Shown in pieces: positions 7,271 through 15,921 of a stretch of 64,000 nt of DNA. The stretch comes from Lachnospiraceae bacterium A2 (GTDB lineage Bacteria > Bacillota > Clostridia > Lachnospirales > Lachnospiraceae). Every line of letters starts with the position of its first letter. The first letter of the stretch is position 1. Under the pieces are notes generated by a model that ran no database searches, was not told the origin of the DNA, and was given only the letters and a program-made list of their open reading frames with translations. The stretch spans positions 1,145,358-1,209,357 of the forward strand of contig KE159636.1 in the NCBI GenBank assembly GCA_000403315.2. Reading direction: 5' to 3'. The translations under genes were made by a program, and so were the position numbers.

Positions 7271-8575
7271 CTATTTCAAAGGAAGTGTGACAAAAAATGT
7301 AGCCCCTCCCCCATCCGTATCTTTACAGCCTGCTTTACCATTCATCATTTTTGCAAGTTCGTCTGCTATACTAAGCCCTAATCCAAAATGTGATTTATCT
7401 GTCCTTGATTTGTCGGCACAATAGAACCGGTTAAAAATATATGGCTTATCATCTTCGGGAATACCTTTTCCGTGGTCTATTACGAAAAATGTGATATGTT
7501 TTGCCGTTACTGCTGTTTTAATTTCAATTTGTTTATTACCTGCGGAATGGTGGAGGGCATTCTCCATATAAATTGTCAATATCTGAAAAAGCCGTTCTTC
7601 ATCCGCACAAAATTTAGGATAACTGGTTTCACTGATTTCCAAGCGCAGGCAGATTTTTTTACTGATGCAGATTGGTTCATAAGTTTCATATAATGAGATT
7701 AATAATGTGTCTATATCAATGGTATTTTTGCATATCGTCCATGATTTCGCATCAGAAGAAGCCAGAAGCAGCAGATCCCTTACCAGTTTTGACATTCTCA
7801 TGCATTCCTTGTCTAATATTTTAACCGATTTTCTAAATTCTGTATCATCTATTTGTAATTGTTCCAGCTTCTCTGCGTTTGCCAGAATAACAGCGAGGGG
7901 CGATTTTAATTCATGCGAAGCGGAAGCGATAAAATCTTTTTGGCTTTTCAACATTACCTCTGTTGGTTTTAATGCTTTCTTTATGAGCAAATAGCTCATT
8001 GCTGTCACAGTAATAAGGGAAAGACACCATAAGGAAATATAAAGGAAAGCCTGTTTTGTTAAAATATCAAATAAGGACTGCTGCCTGTAAATCAGTGACA
8101 GATGATAAGCTGTGTCATTTGGCGTTACAATCGTTGCAAGTATCCCTAAATAATCGTCATTTTTCGTTCCGTTAAACATAAAAACACCGCTTTGGTCTGT
8201 AGCCGGCTTGTTATCATTTGTTATTATGAAAGTATCCTCTTTGCCTGCCTGTGTGCGAAAACGCTCTAAAAGAGCGTCTGCATCAGTAGGAAAGTCAGAA
8301 TCTGTTCGATATACCATCTTTCCAGAAGTATCTTGGATATAGCAAAATATCGGGTATTTATACTCATGGTAGGAATCCGCAATGGATTCAAAATTCTGGC
8401 TGTTATCTTCAAGCTGGTACATCATCTGCGTAACCATTCTCTGGAACAAAATAATCTCGCTTGACTGCTCCATGTGGATGTAATTGTTGCAGAGAATTAT
8501 CATAATTGATGTAATAATTAGCATAATTGTTGTGATAAAAAGGGTATTCAGTTTTTTCGACAGTGGTTTCAGCAT
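7271..8575 (-). CDS. Membrane sensor histidine kinase
   Basis: Second gene of a two-component operon; it should sense a signal at the membrane and phosphorylate the regulator encoded upstream. Domains in order (434 residues): first membrane segment at about 11-29, an extracellular region of about 145 residues, second membrane segment near 176-200, then the phosphoacceptor helix (ASASHELKSPLAV, histidine near 222), N box MENALHHS, G1 box DHGKGIP and G2 box FGLGLSIA. No obvious HAMP domain separates membrane and kinase parts. Divergence from a lipoprotein/ABC operon suggests control of peptide export or resistance, as in Bce-type modules; the ligand is unknown. Confidence 0.92.
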   Translation of the reverse strand: MLKPLSKKLNTLFITTIMLIITSIMIILCNNYIHMEQSSEIILFQRMVTQMMYQLEDNSQNFESIADSYHEYKYPIFCYIQDTSGKMVYRTDSDFPTDADALLERFRTQAGKEDTFIITNDNKPATDQSGVFMFNGTKNDDYLGILATIVTPNDTAYHLSLIYRQQSLFDILTKQAFLYISLWCLSLITVTAMSYLLIKKALKPTEVMLKSQKDFIASASHELKSPLAVILANAEKLEQLQIDDTEFRKSVKILDKECMRMSKLVRDLLLLASSDAKSWTICKNTIDIDTLLISLYETYEPICISKKICLRLEISETSYPKFCADEERLFQILTIYMENALHHSAGNKQIEIKTAVTAKHITFFVIDHGKGIPEDDKPYIFNRFYCADKSRTDKSHFGLGLSIADELAKMMNGKAGCKDTDGGGATFFVTLPLK

Positions 8576-8616
8576 TTGTGTTCTCCAATCCTTTACGGTT
8601 TATATGTCATAAAATT

Positions 8617-9303
8617 TTATTTCTGTTTATGGGTTAGAGAATATCCAGCTCCATATACGGTTTTTATTTCACAGGTACTCTTTAATTCCCTTAACCGTTT
8701 CCTCAGGAAAGAAATATAATTATCAACATTCCCTTGTTCAACTTCCGATGACGTACCCCATATTTTCAGTATAAGCTGTTCCCTTGAAAAAAGCGTTTCT
8801 GGGCTTTTCATAAAGACATATAACAATTCAGACTCTTTTGCTGTTAAAAAAATAGTTTTGGGGCTGCAAGTCAGTTCACGGTTTGATTTGTTAAAACACA
8901 AGTCGGCATATTGGAGCGTATCTTCTGCTTTTATTTCACTTGGACGCCTTGTTAAAGCCCTAACGCGCGCAAGCAGTTCTTGAATATGGAACGGCTTGAC
9001 TAAATAATCGTCAGCCCCTCCATCCAATCCCTCTATCTTTTCATTAAGGGCGGTCATTCCTGTAATGATGATAACAGGAATCTGGATGCCTTTTTTCCGC
9101 ATAGCTTTAATAATCGTCAGCCCGTCAATAAAAGGGAGCATCCTGTCCACAATAGCTAAATCATAGGAATAATCTGTATGTAAGGCATACAGCATGGCGG
9201 TTTCCCCATCATTGCAAGCATCAACCATATAACCGTTTTTCGTTAATTGTGATTGTATCGAGCTGCAAAGCTCCAAGTCATCTTCTAGAAGAAGTATTTT
9301 CAT
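8617..9303 (-). CDS. OmpR-family response regulator
   Basis: 228 residues: receiver domain at about 1-120 with acidic pocket EDD (residues 7-9), phosphoacceptor in AIVDRMLP (Asp about 53) and LVKPF (Lys about 101), then a winged-helix DNA-binding domain ending TVYGAGYSL. It lies 41 bases upstream of the kinase gene in one operon. It very probably binds the 11-bp repeats at 9372-9436 and drives the divergent lipoprotein/ABC operon. Confidence 0.93.
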   Translation of the reverse strand: MKILLLEDDLELCSSIQSQLTKNGYMVDACNDGETAMLYALHTDYSYDLAIVDRMLPFIDGLTIIKAMRKKGIQIPVIIITGMTALNEKIEGLDGGADDYLVKPFHIQELLARVRALTRRPSEIKAEDTLQYADLCFNKSNRELTCSPKTIFLTAKESELLYVFMKSPETLFSREQLILKIWGTSSEVEQGNVDNYISFLRKRLRELKSTCEIKTVYGAGYSLTHKQK

Positions 9304-9371
9304 TGTTCAAATCCTTTCCAAATATTTTTTGATGGGACTATATAATCTGCTTAATATCAGTATAATATGAA

Positions 9372-9436
9372 ATCCTGTAAAAATCCTCTAAAAAGTCCTT
9401 TATATTTTTTGTAATTTTACAGGATTTTTAGCGAAG
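9372..9436. promoter_or_regulatory. Response-regulator binding repeats in the divergent promoter
   Basis: ATCCTGTAAAA (9372-9382), ATCCTCTAAAA (9383-9393) and AGTCCTTTATA (9394-9404) are in 11-bp phase. TTTTACAGGAT (9415-9425), an exact reverse complement of the first, and TTTTAGCGAAG (9426-9436) stand in the other orientation. Direct repeats at 11-bp spacing are the usual target of OmpR/PhoB-type regulators. A TATACA(A)T box follows at 9443, pointing toward the lipoprotein gene. Confidence 0.75.
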
Positions 9437-9544
9437 TTTTTCTATACAATGGCTTTGCAGCTTGATAACTTGAATGCCTTGCAGGGTATATAAAAATCAT
9501 GGTGCTAAAATACAAACATATCAAAAGAAAGGCGGAAAAAAATC

Positions 9545-10216
9545 ATGAAGAACAAAAAATTAATGCAGATGCTAATAGTTGGGGTAAGTATTTTTGCTTT
9601 GGCAGGTTGTGGCACATCGAATGACATGGGAACAAACAGAGAAAGAGAAACCAAAGATGCCTATATTGAAAATGACATAACAAATCCTGACAAAAAAGAT
9701 GCTCCCAATGAAAACGATTCAAAGGATACTTCCAATGAGAACAATTCAAAAGAGACTCCCGATGAGGACAATCCAAAGAATACTCCTGATGAAAACAATC
9801 CGAAAAATACCCCTGATGAAAACAATTCAAAGAATACCTCCGATGGGAACAATTCAAATGCTGTCGGCAGTATGGATGCCGATGAAATGATTGCTGCATC
9901 CGATTTACAGGGAAGCGTGACAGGATTTTCAGACAATGGATGTACGATTACCCCTGTAACATCAAGTAATGATGGAGAGGCTGTTATTGCGGCGGATGGA
10001 TACGAAGATGAAGCGGAAAAAATCAATATTAAATATGGAGATAACTGCATATTCCAAAGAGCGGTTATGAGCATAGCGACTGGAAAAGCCACAGTCAGTG
10101 AAGCTGCCAAAGCGGATATAAAGAAAAAAACATCCTTGCTGCTTTATGGAAATTTTGATGATACAGAAAATTTTACGGCTACAAAAGCAGTGATTGTCCA
10201 ATATGAATATAACTAA
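9545..10216 (+). CDS. Lipoprotein with a nine-residue repeat linker
   Basis: 223 residues. A lysine-rich signal peptide ends in the lipobox LAGC (Cys about 22), so the protein should be anchored to the outer face of the membrane. Residues 51-104 are six copies of a hydrophilic nine-residue unit of the type KNTPDENNS, likely a flexible stalk. A C-terminal domain of about 110 residues (DLQGSVTGFSDNGCTITPV and onward) has no family I can name. It is the first gene of the operon with two permeases and an ATPase, divergent from the two-component genes, so it may present or sense the transported peptide. Start chosen for AAAGGCGG just upstream. Confidence 0.85.
   Translation: MKNKKLMQMLIVGVSIFALAGCGTSNDMGTNRERETKDAYIENDITNPDKKDAPNENDSKDTSNENNSKETPDEDNPKNTPDENNPKNTPDENNSKNTSDGNNSNAVGSMDADEMIAASDLQGSVTGFSDNGCTITPVTSSNDGEAVIAADGYEDEAEKINIKYGDNCIFQRAVMSIATGKATVSEAAKADIKKKTSLLLYGNFDDTENFTATKAVIVQYEYN
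9695..9856 (+). repeat. Six tandem 27-bp coding repeats
   Basis: Six in-frame copies of a 27-bp unit encode KDAPNENDS, KDTSNENNS, KETPDEDNP, KNTPDENNP, KNTPDENNS and KNTSDGNNS. The last four are most alike at DNA level, consistent with repeat expansion by slippage. Confidence 0.9.
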
Positions 10217-10234
10217 GGGAGGTGGAAAATAAAC

Positions 10235-11452
10235 ATGGCATTTTATCAGCTTGCGTTTCGGTATTTGAAGCGGAAAAAATCAAAGACAATCCTGCTGTTT
10301 TTTGTGCTGCTCATTGTGAGCAGCATGATATTAAGCACTAACATGATTCTCCGTGCAACGGCTGATTCAAAAGCGGCAATTGGGGAAAAAACAAAAGCAA
10401 AAGTTGTCATGGGTATTTTGAAAGAAGAAAACAAGATTACGTTAGACGACGTGGAATGGATAAAGGATTTGGCGGAAGTCTCCACCGTAAATTGCTTAGC
10501 CAGAAACACTGCGTTTCCTGTAAACTTTCAATTGATTACAGGCAGCGATTCCACAGAAGAATCCAATCAGAAAGCATCTGTTCTATCCTATGACAATCTG
10601 GAAAATGACAGCGGATTTTCAGAAGGAGTGTACCGTCTTATTTCTGGCAGATATATTTCAGAAGACATAAAAGGAATTGTTATCAACTCTTATCTGGCGG
10701 ATGCCAACCAATTAAAATTAGGCGACTTGATAGAATTGGGAAATGCTGATGGAAAGCGGGTTTCCCTGGAGATTGTTGGCATCTTTTTATCTGGAAGTGA
10801 AAGCAAACAGCCAGAAGGGATGGATTCTGTAAACCGTATTGAAAACCAGATATTCATAGATAACAGTTCCTACTCGGATTTATTTGGAATGGACGGTTAT
10901 GCCAAAGTTGCCGTTTATTGCAAAAATCCAGAGCAATTAAGTTTATTAGAAGAAGAATTGAACAAGCATTTATCCGATAAAGCAGATTCTACGACATCGG
11001 ATACCTTGTACCAACAAATGGCTCTGCCGTTGGAACAGATTACAAGAGCTGCAAAGCTTATGCTTATCCTGACACTTGCGGCAGGAACAGCCATCATATC
11101 TTTGCTGCTTTGTATGTGGATGCGGACAAGGCAGAGGGAAGCTGCCATTTTTATCAGTATCGGGAAACCAAAATCCAGTATTTTTTTACAGGTATTTCTG
11201 GAATCATTTTTGGTCTTTGCACTGGCTGTCTTAGGCTCCTGTTGTCTGGGAAATTTTATGGCTGGCATTTTACAAGGTTTCCTTACAGATTCTGGAGGGG
11301 CAGACATTTCTTTAGAGGTCTTATTGCAGTTTAAAGATATCGTCGTTCTGGCAGGTTTGGGAATCCTGCTAGTATTGGCGGCAGTCATAATTTCCCTGCT
11401 TCCAATATTAAGGACAAATCCCAAAGAAACTTTATCAAAAATGGAGGGATAG
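10235..11452 (+). CDS. FtsX/MacB-type ABC transporter permease, first of two
   Basis: 405 residues. One N-terminal membrane segment (about 17-38: TILLFFVLLIVSSMILST), a large extracellular MacB-type domain to about 270, then three membrane segments near 273-295, 325-350 and 366-392. The end NPKETLSKMEG is typical of these permeases. ATG at 10235 follows AGGGAGGTGG. The gene is 3 bases from the next permease and should form a transporter with it and the ATPase at 12917. Likely role: export of, or resistance to, antimicrobial peptides, inferred from organisation. Confidence 0.9.
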   Translation: MAFYQLAFRYLKRKKSKTILLFFVLLIVSSMILSTNMILRATADSKAAIGEKTKAKVVMGILKEENKITLDDVEWIKDLAEVSTVNCLARNTAFPVNFQLITGSDSTEESNQKASVLSYDNLENDSGFSEGVYRLISGRYISEDIKGIVINSYLADANQLKLGDLIELGNADGKRVSLEIVGIFLSGSESKQPEGMDSVNRIENQIFIDNSSYSDLFGMDGYAKVAVYCKNPEQLSLLEEELNKHLSDKADSTTSDTLYQQMALPLEQITRAAKLMLILTLAAGTAIISLLLCMWMRTRQREAAIFISIGKPKSSIFLQVFLESFLVFALAVLGSCCLGNFMAGILQGFLTDSGGADISLEVLLQFKDIVVLAGLGILLVLAAVIISLLPILRTNPKETLSKMEG

Positions 11453-11455
11453 ACA

Positions 11456-12904
11456 ATGAACAGTTTTCAAATGGCGTGGCGTTCGGTCATACGCAAACCA
11501 GTCAAAAGTATACTGCTGTTTTTTGTAGTATTGATTATCAGCTTGTTTTTTTTGTCGGGCATAGCTAGCCGAAACGCAAGCATCGCCACCCAGAATAAGA
11601 CAAAGCAGGCGGTAGGCGCTGGATTTCTGATGGAAGCAAACGAAGAGAACAAGAGGGACAGGGCAGATGAAATTCTTGCAAAAAAACCGAGTGGGGAAGA
11701 AGGAAATTTTGATGGCGTAAATGTTAAAAAAATAAAAACAGAGTATGGGACATCATGGAGTGTATCTTATGACAATTCGTTCCAGACGCTTTTAATAGGC
11801 GATATGGAAAAGATTGCCGCTGTTTCTGGCATTTCAGAATATAATCTGACAACCGCCGTCACGGCAGTAAATCCCGTGGATTTTTCCAGGATTGAGGATG
11901 ATGATGTAGACCAGAGTTCCGATTTGCTTTGTGTCAGCTTAATCGGCAATAAGGATATGGCATTGGATGCAAATGTCCTGTCAGGGAATGTAACAATTAA
12001 GGACGGACGGATGATAACGGAGGAAGATGCCGATGTATGCGTGATTTCAGAAGAACTTGCCGAAAAAAACAGCCTGTCGGTTGGAAACAGGATACAATTC
12101 AATGACCGCCGTGACGTAGAAAACTCAACCGTCTTTGCGGCGGAGATTGTTGGTATTTATACAGTTCAGCAGAAAATGACGCCTGTTATGGCTGGAGATA
12201 CTTTCCGTTCTGAAAATATTATATTTACAGACTTAGGGTTTCCAGAAAAAGCCGAAGGAAGCACATCGGGGGCATTGTACGAAAAAGCATACTTCAAAGT
12301 GTCAGACGTGAACCAATACGATGAAATAAAAAAAGAGATACAGAAAGTGGATATTGGATGGGAACGCTATGATTTAATTGACAACAACGGAAACATTGAT
12401 AAGATGTCCAAAAATTTCAATGATTTGGAGCGTGTCAGCGAAATATTAGTCATTGTGGTTGCAGGAGCAAGCCTAATCATCTTATTTTTAGTATTTGTTT
12501 TTTGGATGAAAGGGAGGGTGCAGGAAATTGGAATTTTATTAGCCCTTGGCACACCGAAGATAAAAATATTTGGGCAGATATTATTGGAAGCGTTCCTGAT
12601 AGCTACTGCCGCCATATTCCTTTCTTTTATGGCTGCTCCTGCCACTTCTAAAATTACAGCTTCCTATCTTGTGCAGCAGCAGGTACAGCAGGCAGATGAG
12701 CAGTCTGTCATAGATGAGGGAAAAGTTGCAAAATCAGCGGAGGATTCAGAGGAAACAGTTACAGGCGTTTCAGTCGCCGTTACACCAGAACTGATGCTGT
12801 ACGATTGGTTCGGCGTGGCGTTGTTGGTTGTAATATCGGTTGGGGCTGCCGGCATTCTGATAGCCCGTAAAAATCCAAAAGATATTTTCAGTGAAATCAG
12901 TTAG
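11456..12904 (+). CDS. FtsX/MacB-type ABC transporter permease, second of two
   Basis: 482 residues with the same plan as its neighbour: N-terminal membrane segment (SILLFFVVLIISLFFLSGIA), a long extracellular domain of about 300 residues, then three C-terminal membrane segments, the last followed by ARKNPKDIFSEIS. A charged, flexible insert (QQQVQQADEQSVIDEGKVAK and onward, ~50 residues) lies between the last two membrane segments. The ATP-binding gene follows after 12 bases. The start at 11456 overlaps nothing and has GGAGGGATAG upstream. Confidence 0.9.
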   Translation: MNSFQMAWRSVIRKPVKSILLFFVVLIISLFFLSGIASRNASIATQNKTKQAVGAGFLMEANEENKRDRADEILAKKPSGEEGNFDGVNVKKIKTEYGTSWSVSYDNSFQTLLIGDMEKIAAVSGISEYNLTTAVTAVNPVDFSRIEDDDVDQSSDLLCVSLIGNKDMALDANVLSGNVTIKDGRMITEEDADVCVISEELAEKNSLSVGNRIQFNDRRDVENSTVFAAEIVGIYTVQQKMTPVMAGDTFRSENIIFTDLGFPEKAEGSTSGALYEKAYFKVSDVNQYDEIKKEIQKVDIGWERYDLIDNNGNIDKMSKNFNDLERVSEILVIVVAGASLIILFLVFVFWMKGRVQEIGILLALGTPKIKIFGQILLEAFLIATAAIFLSFMAAPATSKITASYLVQQQVQQADEQSVIDEGKVAKSAEDSEETVTGVSVAVTPELMLYDWFGVALLVVISVGAAGILIARKNPKDIFSEIS

Positions 12905-12916
12905 GAGGATAAAAAG

Positions 12917-13564
12917 ATGGTATTAGAAGTCAAAAATGTTCAGTATTCTTATAAATCAAAAAAAGAAAAAGAAATTTTAAAAAATGTTTCCATGCAGTTT
13001 GAGGAAAAGAAATTTTATACGATTGTTGGCGCAAGCGGGGCTGGCAAAACGACGTTCCTGTCCCTGCTTGCAGGGCTGGATATGCCTGTAAAAGGAACAA
13101 TTTTGTATGACGGTGAAGATATACAGACAAAAGGGCTTAACTACCACAGAAAGCATCATGTTTCGTTGGTTTTTCAAAATTATAATTTGATTGATTATCT
13201 GACAACAGAGGAAAATGTGCGGCTTGGCGGAACAAAAACACCGCAGGATTTATTGGAGAAAGTAAATATTCCTTGTGAGGATTGGAAAAGAAATGTCCTG
13301 CAGCTATCGGGCGGCCAGCAGCAACGGGTTGCCATTGCAAGGGCGTTGGCAAGTAACGCAAAAGTATTGCTTGCAGATGAGCCGACAGGCAATCTTGATG
13401 AAACCACGGCAGGGGAAATTATAGAATTACTGAAAAGAACGGCGCATGAGCTTGGAAAGTGCGTCATTGCAGTAACGCACAGCAAATATCTTGCAGCACA
13501 GGCAGATGAAATTATTATGATTAAGGATGGCTGTATAGAATCAGTTACAGAGTTCTCAGGCTAA
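12917..13564 (+). CDS. ABC transporter ATP-binding protein
   Basis: 215 residues, full length for the LolD/MacB-type group. Walker A GASGAGKTTF near residue 38, Q loop VFQNYNLIDYL, signature LSGGQQQRVAIARALA, Walker B VLLADEPTGNLD and switch histidine in VTHSKYLA. The ribosome binding site TAGGAGGAT precedes the ATG. It powers the two permeases just upstream. The homologue at 29873 in this window is a truncated paralogue. Confidence 0.95.
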   Translation: MVLEVKNVQYSYKSKKEKEILKNVSMQFEEKKFYTIVGASGAGKTTFLSLLAGLDMPVKGTILYDGEDIQTKGLNYHRKHHVSLVFQNYNLIDYLTTEENVRLGGTKTPQDLLEKVNIPCEDWKRNVLQLSGGQQQRVAIARALASNAKVLLADEPTGNLDETTAGEIIELLKRTAHELGKCVIAVTHSKYLAAQADEIIMIKDGCIESVTEFSG

Positions 13565-13591
13565 TCAGATAATCTGCACATAGTTTCATGG

Positions 13592-13625
13592 CGGCAAGGA
13601 GAAATCCTTGCCGAATTTTTTTTTG
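13592..13625 (+). terminator. Strong terminator of the peptide ABC operon
   Basis: CGGCAAGGA, GAAA, TCCTTGCCG and a run of about ten T, directly after the ATPase gene. Confidence 0.9.
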
Positions 13626-13925
13626 GGGGGGAGGGAGCAGCGAGTGCTACAACGCTTGATGAGGGCCAGCCCCGCTTTATCGGGCACAGCGCGGCAGACG
13701 GCGGCAAAAAGAAATATTCTTTGATCGTATATTTAAGGAGAGAAAAGAATTGATGCATTATGATGAATGTGATGACTGGTATTGTGGGGATATCTGTGCT
13801 TTGGCAGGTGTTTCTGATATGCAAAAGAAAAATCTGAATTGAGTAGAATTGTAAATTTGGGGATTGCAAAAGAGCTTTGTAAATGTTGTAGTGTTAGAGG
13901 AAAATTTCATATGAAAATCAAAAGC
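13626..13925. other. Stretch without a supported gene
   Basis: A G-rich patch (GGGGGGGAGGG) is followed by sequence that reads in short broken frames. A 29-codon frame starting MHYDECDDWYCGD near 13752 is visible but has no family. I see no promoter, RNA gene or repeat worth naming. Confidence 0.35.
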
Positions 13926-14088
13926 AGAGTTTTGCGGCTTAACAAAGGGCGATTTGGATTTTGAAAACCGAAGAATCCGGGTAGGCCATCAGCTTGTCGA
14001 AAATGAAATACCGGCAGGGGCAGCTTACCATCATGAAAGACGGAACAAGGGCAGATTCAGGGGAATAATACTTATCACGGCAAAATGA
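13926..14088 (+). pseudogene. Tyrosine integrase fragment (Tn916 type)
   Basis: The frame reads AEFCGLTKGDLDFENRRIRV, GHQLVENEIPAGAAYHHERR and so on to a TGA. This is the segment around the first catalytic arginine region of Tn916-like integrases (compare GEFCGLT..DIDFENR). It is the middle of a gene with both ends lost. It marks an old integration or excision event. Confidence 0.6.
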
Positions 14089-14134
14089 ATTTTTTATAAA
14101 ATTTATTCCCTATGGAAAGTAATTGCGGTATAAT
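14085..14134 (+). promoter_or_regulatory. Second copy of the 4.1 kb gene end and promoter
   Basis: The last codons NEFFIKFIPYGK and a stop (14085-14122) are followed at once by GGAAAGTAATTGCGGTATAA with TATAAT at 14129-14134. This matches the block at 4150-4198. It lies about 45 bases before the ribosome binding site of the gene at 14194 and probably drives that gene. Confidence 0.6.
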
Positions 14135-14193
14135 AGAGCTATCGAAAATCGGTATTTGTAGTGCTGATAAATGCTGAAAGGAGAAAAGATATT

Positions 14194-14358
14194 ATGAATA
14201 TTACATTGAAGAATTGCCCTGTTGGAGGCGTGATATCAGATATTGAAGATGCAGAAAGCAGAATTGATGATTTGGAAAATAGGATAGAGGATATATTGAA
14301 TGACATTGATGAGGCAGGAATTCGTTTGGATACATTGGAAAATGATTCTGAATGCTAA
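14194..14358 (+). CDS. Small coiled-coil protein, 54 residues
   Basis: Unrecognised. ATG at 14194 follows AAAGGAG at 14178-14184. After a short head (MNITLKNCPVGGVISDIEDA) the protein is one regular heptad helix (ESRIDDLENRIEDILNDIDE and onward), strongly acidic, so it likely forms a coiled coil or binds a partner. The repeated promoter at 14129 precedes it, and the ART-like gene follows 24 bases downstream, so they may be cotranscribed. Confidence 0.6.
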   Translation: MNITLKNCPVGGVISDIEDAESRIDDLENRIEDILNDIDEAGIRLDTLENDSEC

Positions 14359-14382
14359 ATTCCAGTTTGGTGGAGAGGCGTT

Positions 14383-14967
14383 ATGATACTATTTCATGGA
14401 AGTAACACTGGGAATATTAAAGTACTAAAACCTAATCAGGCTGACCATGATCGGCCATATGTGTATATGGCTACAATGGATGTAGTTGCCGCATTCTATT
14501 TATGCAACGCTGTAGAAAGGCCCTATTATTGGTTCCCTTATGGATTTGAAGGAGGCAGTGATATACCAGTTTATCACGAACTGTACCCGAATGCGCTGAG
14601 AGAAGTATCGGAGGGTGTCAGAGGATATATCTATAAAGTTCTTGCAGAAGAAAAACAGGTCATTCCATTTAAAAATATCCCCTGTGCGAGACTGGCGACA
14701 GAACCTGTTGAAGTGACGGAGTGCATCCGGGTAGAGAATGCGTATGCACTATTTATGGAATATGTGAAGCAGGGCAAAATGAAAGTGGGGCGTTTTGAAG
14801 ACAAATCGGAAAAGCAGCTGGAGTGGTGGTATTCATGCTGCATCGAATACTTAAAGGAAAAACATATGATGGAAACCCCGGATTGTTCCTATGCTTCGTT
14901 TATAAAATCAAAATTGCCGGGGGTGTGGGAAAGATATATTGCAATATGCGATTTGCGGAGGAACTGA
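14383..14967 (+). CDS. ART-like (ADP-ribosyltransferase fold) protein of unknown role
   Basis: 194 residues. The start MILFHGSNTGNIKVLKP resembles the first strand of ART-fold proteins such as DUF3990 (F-H-G-S followed by a proline turn), and YVYMATMDVVAAFYLCN fits the next strand and helix. The rest has no clear signature. If the fold call is right, a catalytic triad would include His5. It is preceded by a small coiled-coil gene and followed 3 bases later by a GNAT gene. No homology beyond the N-terminal pattern is claimed. Confidence 0.45.
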   Translation: MILFHGSNTGNIKVLKPNQADHDRPYVYMATMDVVAAFYLCNAVERPYYWFPYGFEGGSDIPVYHELYPNALREVSEGVRGYIYKVLAEEKQVIPFKNIPCARLATEPVEVTECIRVENAYALFMEYVKQGKMKVGRFEDKSEKQLEWWYSCCIEYLKEKHMMETPDCSYASFIKSKLPGVWERYIAICDLRRN

Positions 14968-14970
14968 ACC

Positions 14971-15486
14971 ATGGAAACAAAAGATTTGATATTAAGAAAC
15001 TGGCAGGATAGCGATGCAAAGGCCTTATATGAAATGTGTCTTGACGAGGCTTTGAGAAAAAGCGGGATTGATTTCTACAATTCGATTACTGACAGCCGGA
15101 ACACAATCCAATGTTGGAAGAATAGCAGGGGCTTTAAAGTGATTGCTGATAAAAAAAACGATAATTTTATAGGATTTATAAGCCTGGGTGATATGAACCG
15201 ATATGACGGCTATATGGAAATAGAGTATGCCATCGCTCCCAGATACCGGAACAACGGCTGCGCAGTGCAGGCTGTGAAAAAGATGCTTGAGTATGGATTC
15301 AAAGAGATGAATTTATCAGCCGTCGCCGCATGGGTGCGGTCACACAATAAGGAGAGCATAAGAGTTTTAGAAAAATGCTCCTTTACCTTTGAAGGTCGAT
15401 TGAGAAAGCACGCCCGCGATCAAAGTGATACGCTGTGTTATTCTATTTTAAGAGAAGAATGGGAAAGTAAAACGGCAGTTGGATAA
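14971..15486 (+). CDS. GNAT family N-acetyltransferase (RimJ/RimL type)
   Basis: 171 residues, full length. METKDLILRNWQDSDAKALY is the usual N-terminal strand-helix, IEYAIAPRYRNNGCAVQAVK holds the acetyl-CoA binding turn (consensus R-G-x-G-x-A, here RNNGCA), and VRSHNKESIRVLEKCSFTFE is the C-terminal motif B. It probably acetylates an amino group on a protein or small molecule in the cytoplasm. Start ATG at 14971 after GGAGGAAC. The stop overlaps the following GNAT fragment. Confidence 0.9.
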   Translation: METKDLILRNWQDSDAKALYEMCLDEALRKSGIDFYNSITDSRNTIQCWKNSRGFKVIADKKNDNFIGFISLGDMNRYDGYMEIEYAIAPRYRNNGCAVQAVKKMLEYGFKEMNLSAVAAWVRSHNKESIRVLEKCSFTFEGRLRKHARDQSDTLCYSILREEWESKTAVG

Positions 15487-15760
15487 TCAGAAAAAAGGCG
15501 AGTGTACAGCATTGCTCGCATTGTATAACGGCACAGCCGCAGGGTATGTATTTTTATACCACAAATGCAGATGGGGCGGGCTGGGCGGCTATAATATTCT
15601 AGGTGTGGTAGATTTGAGTGTATTCGAAAAATACCGGCGGAAGAAAATAGCTACTATGTTATTGGATGCAGCAGAAAACATTGCCAGGCAGCATTGCAAT
15701 AAAATATATCTGGACGTCTGCTTAAACAGCCAGGAATGATGATGAGCTGACACTATGTCT
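15479..15760 (+). pseudogene. GNAT acetyltransferase remnant lacking both ends
   Basis: The frame from a TTG at 15479 shows the central GNAT part: GTAAGYVFLYHKCRWGGLGG, LGVVDLSVFEKYRRKKIATM, then ARQHCNKIYLDVCLN. It stops at 15739, but the expected C-terminal DDELTLCLVKEL reads on in another frame just after. The N-terminal third is absent. So the gene is truncated and has a deletion or frameshift near its end. Confidence 0.65.
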
Positions 15761-15921
15761 GGTAAAAGAATTGTGAATCGTATCTCAAACCACGTCAGTT
15801 TGGTTATGACTATACAAATTTTGCGATACCGCTCACAAAATAAGACATTACCTTCTTTATTATTTTTTACTATAATCTAATCCAGAAGCTTCTAAAAAAA
15901 TAAATTTCGAGGTGATGAGAT

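Noticed and set aside
9695..9856. Tandem repeats as a possible CRISPR array
   Set aside because: The units are contiguous, in frame and coding, with no spacers. No other CRISPR-like pattern was found in the window.
9661..10110. 149-codon minus-strand frame over the lipoprotein gene
   Set aside because: It owes its length and apparent repeats to the 27-bp repeats on the other strand; no start signal.
10235..13564. Assignment to a named bacitracin or lantibiotic system (BceAB, NisFEG)
   Set aside because: The two-permease plus lipoprotein layout differs from BceAB, and substrate cannot be read from sequence, so no gene symbol is given.
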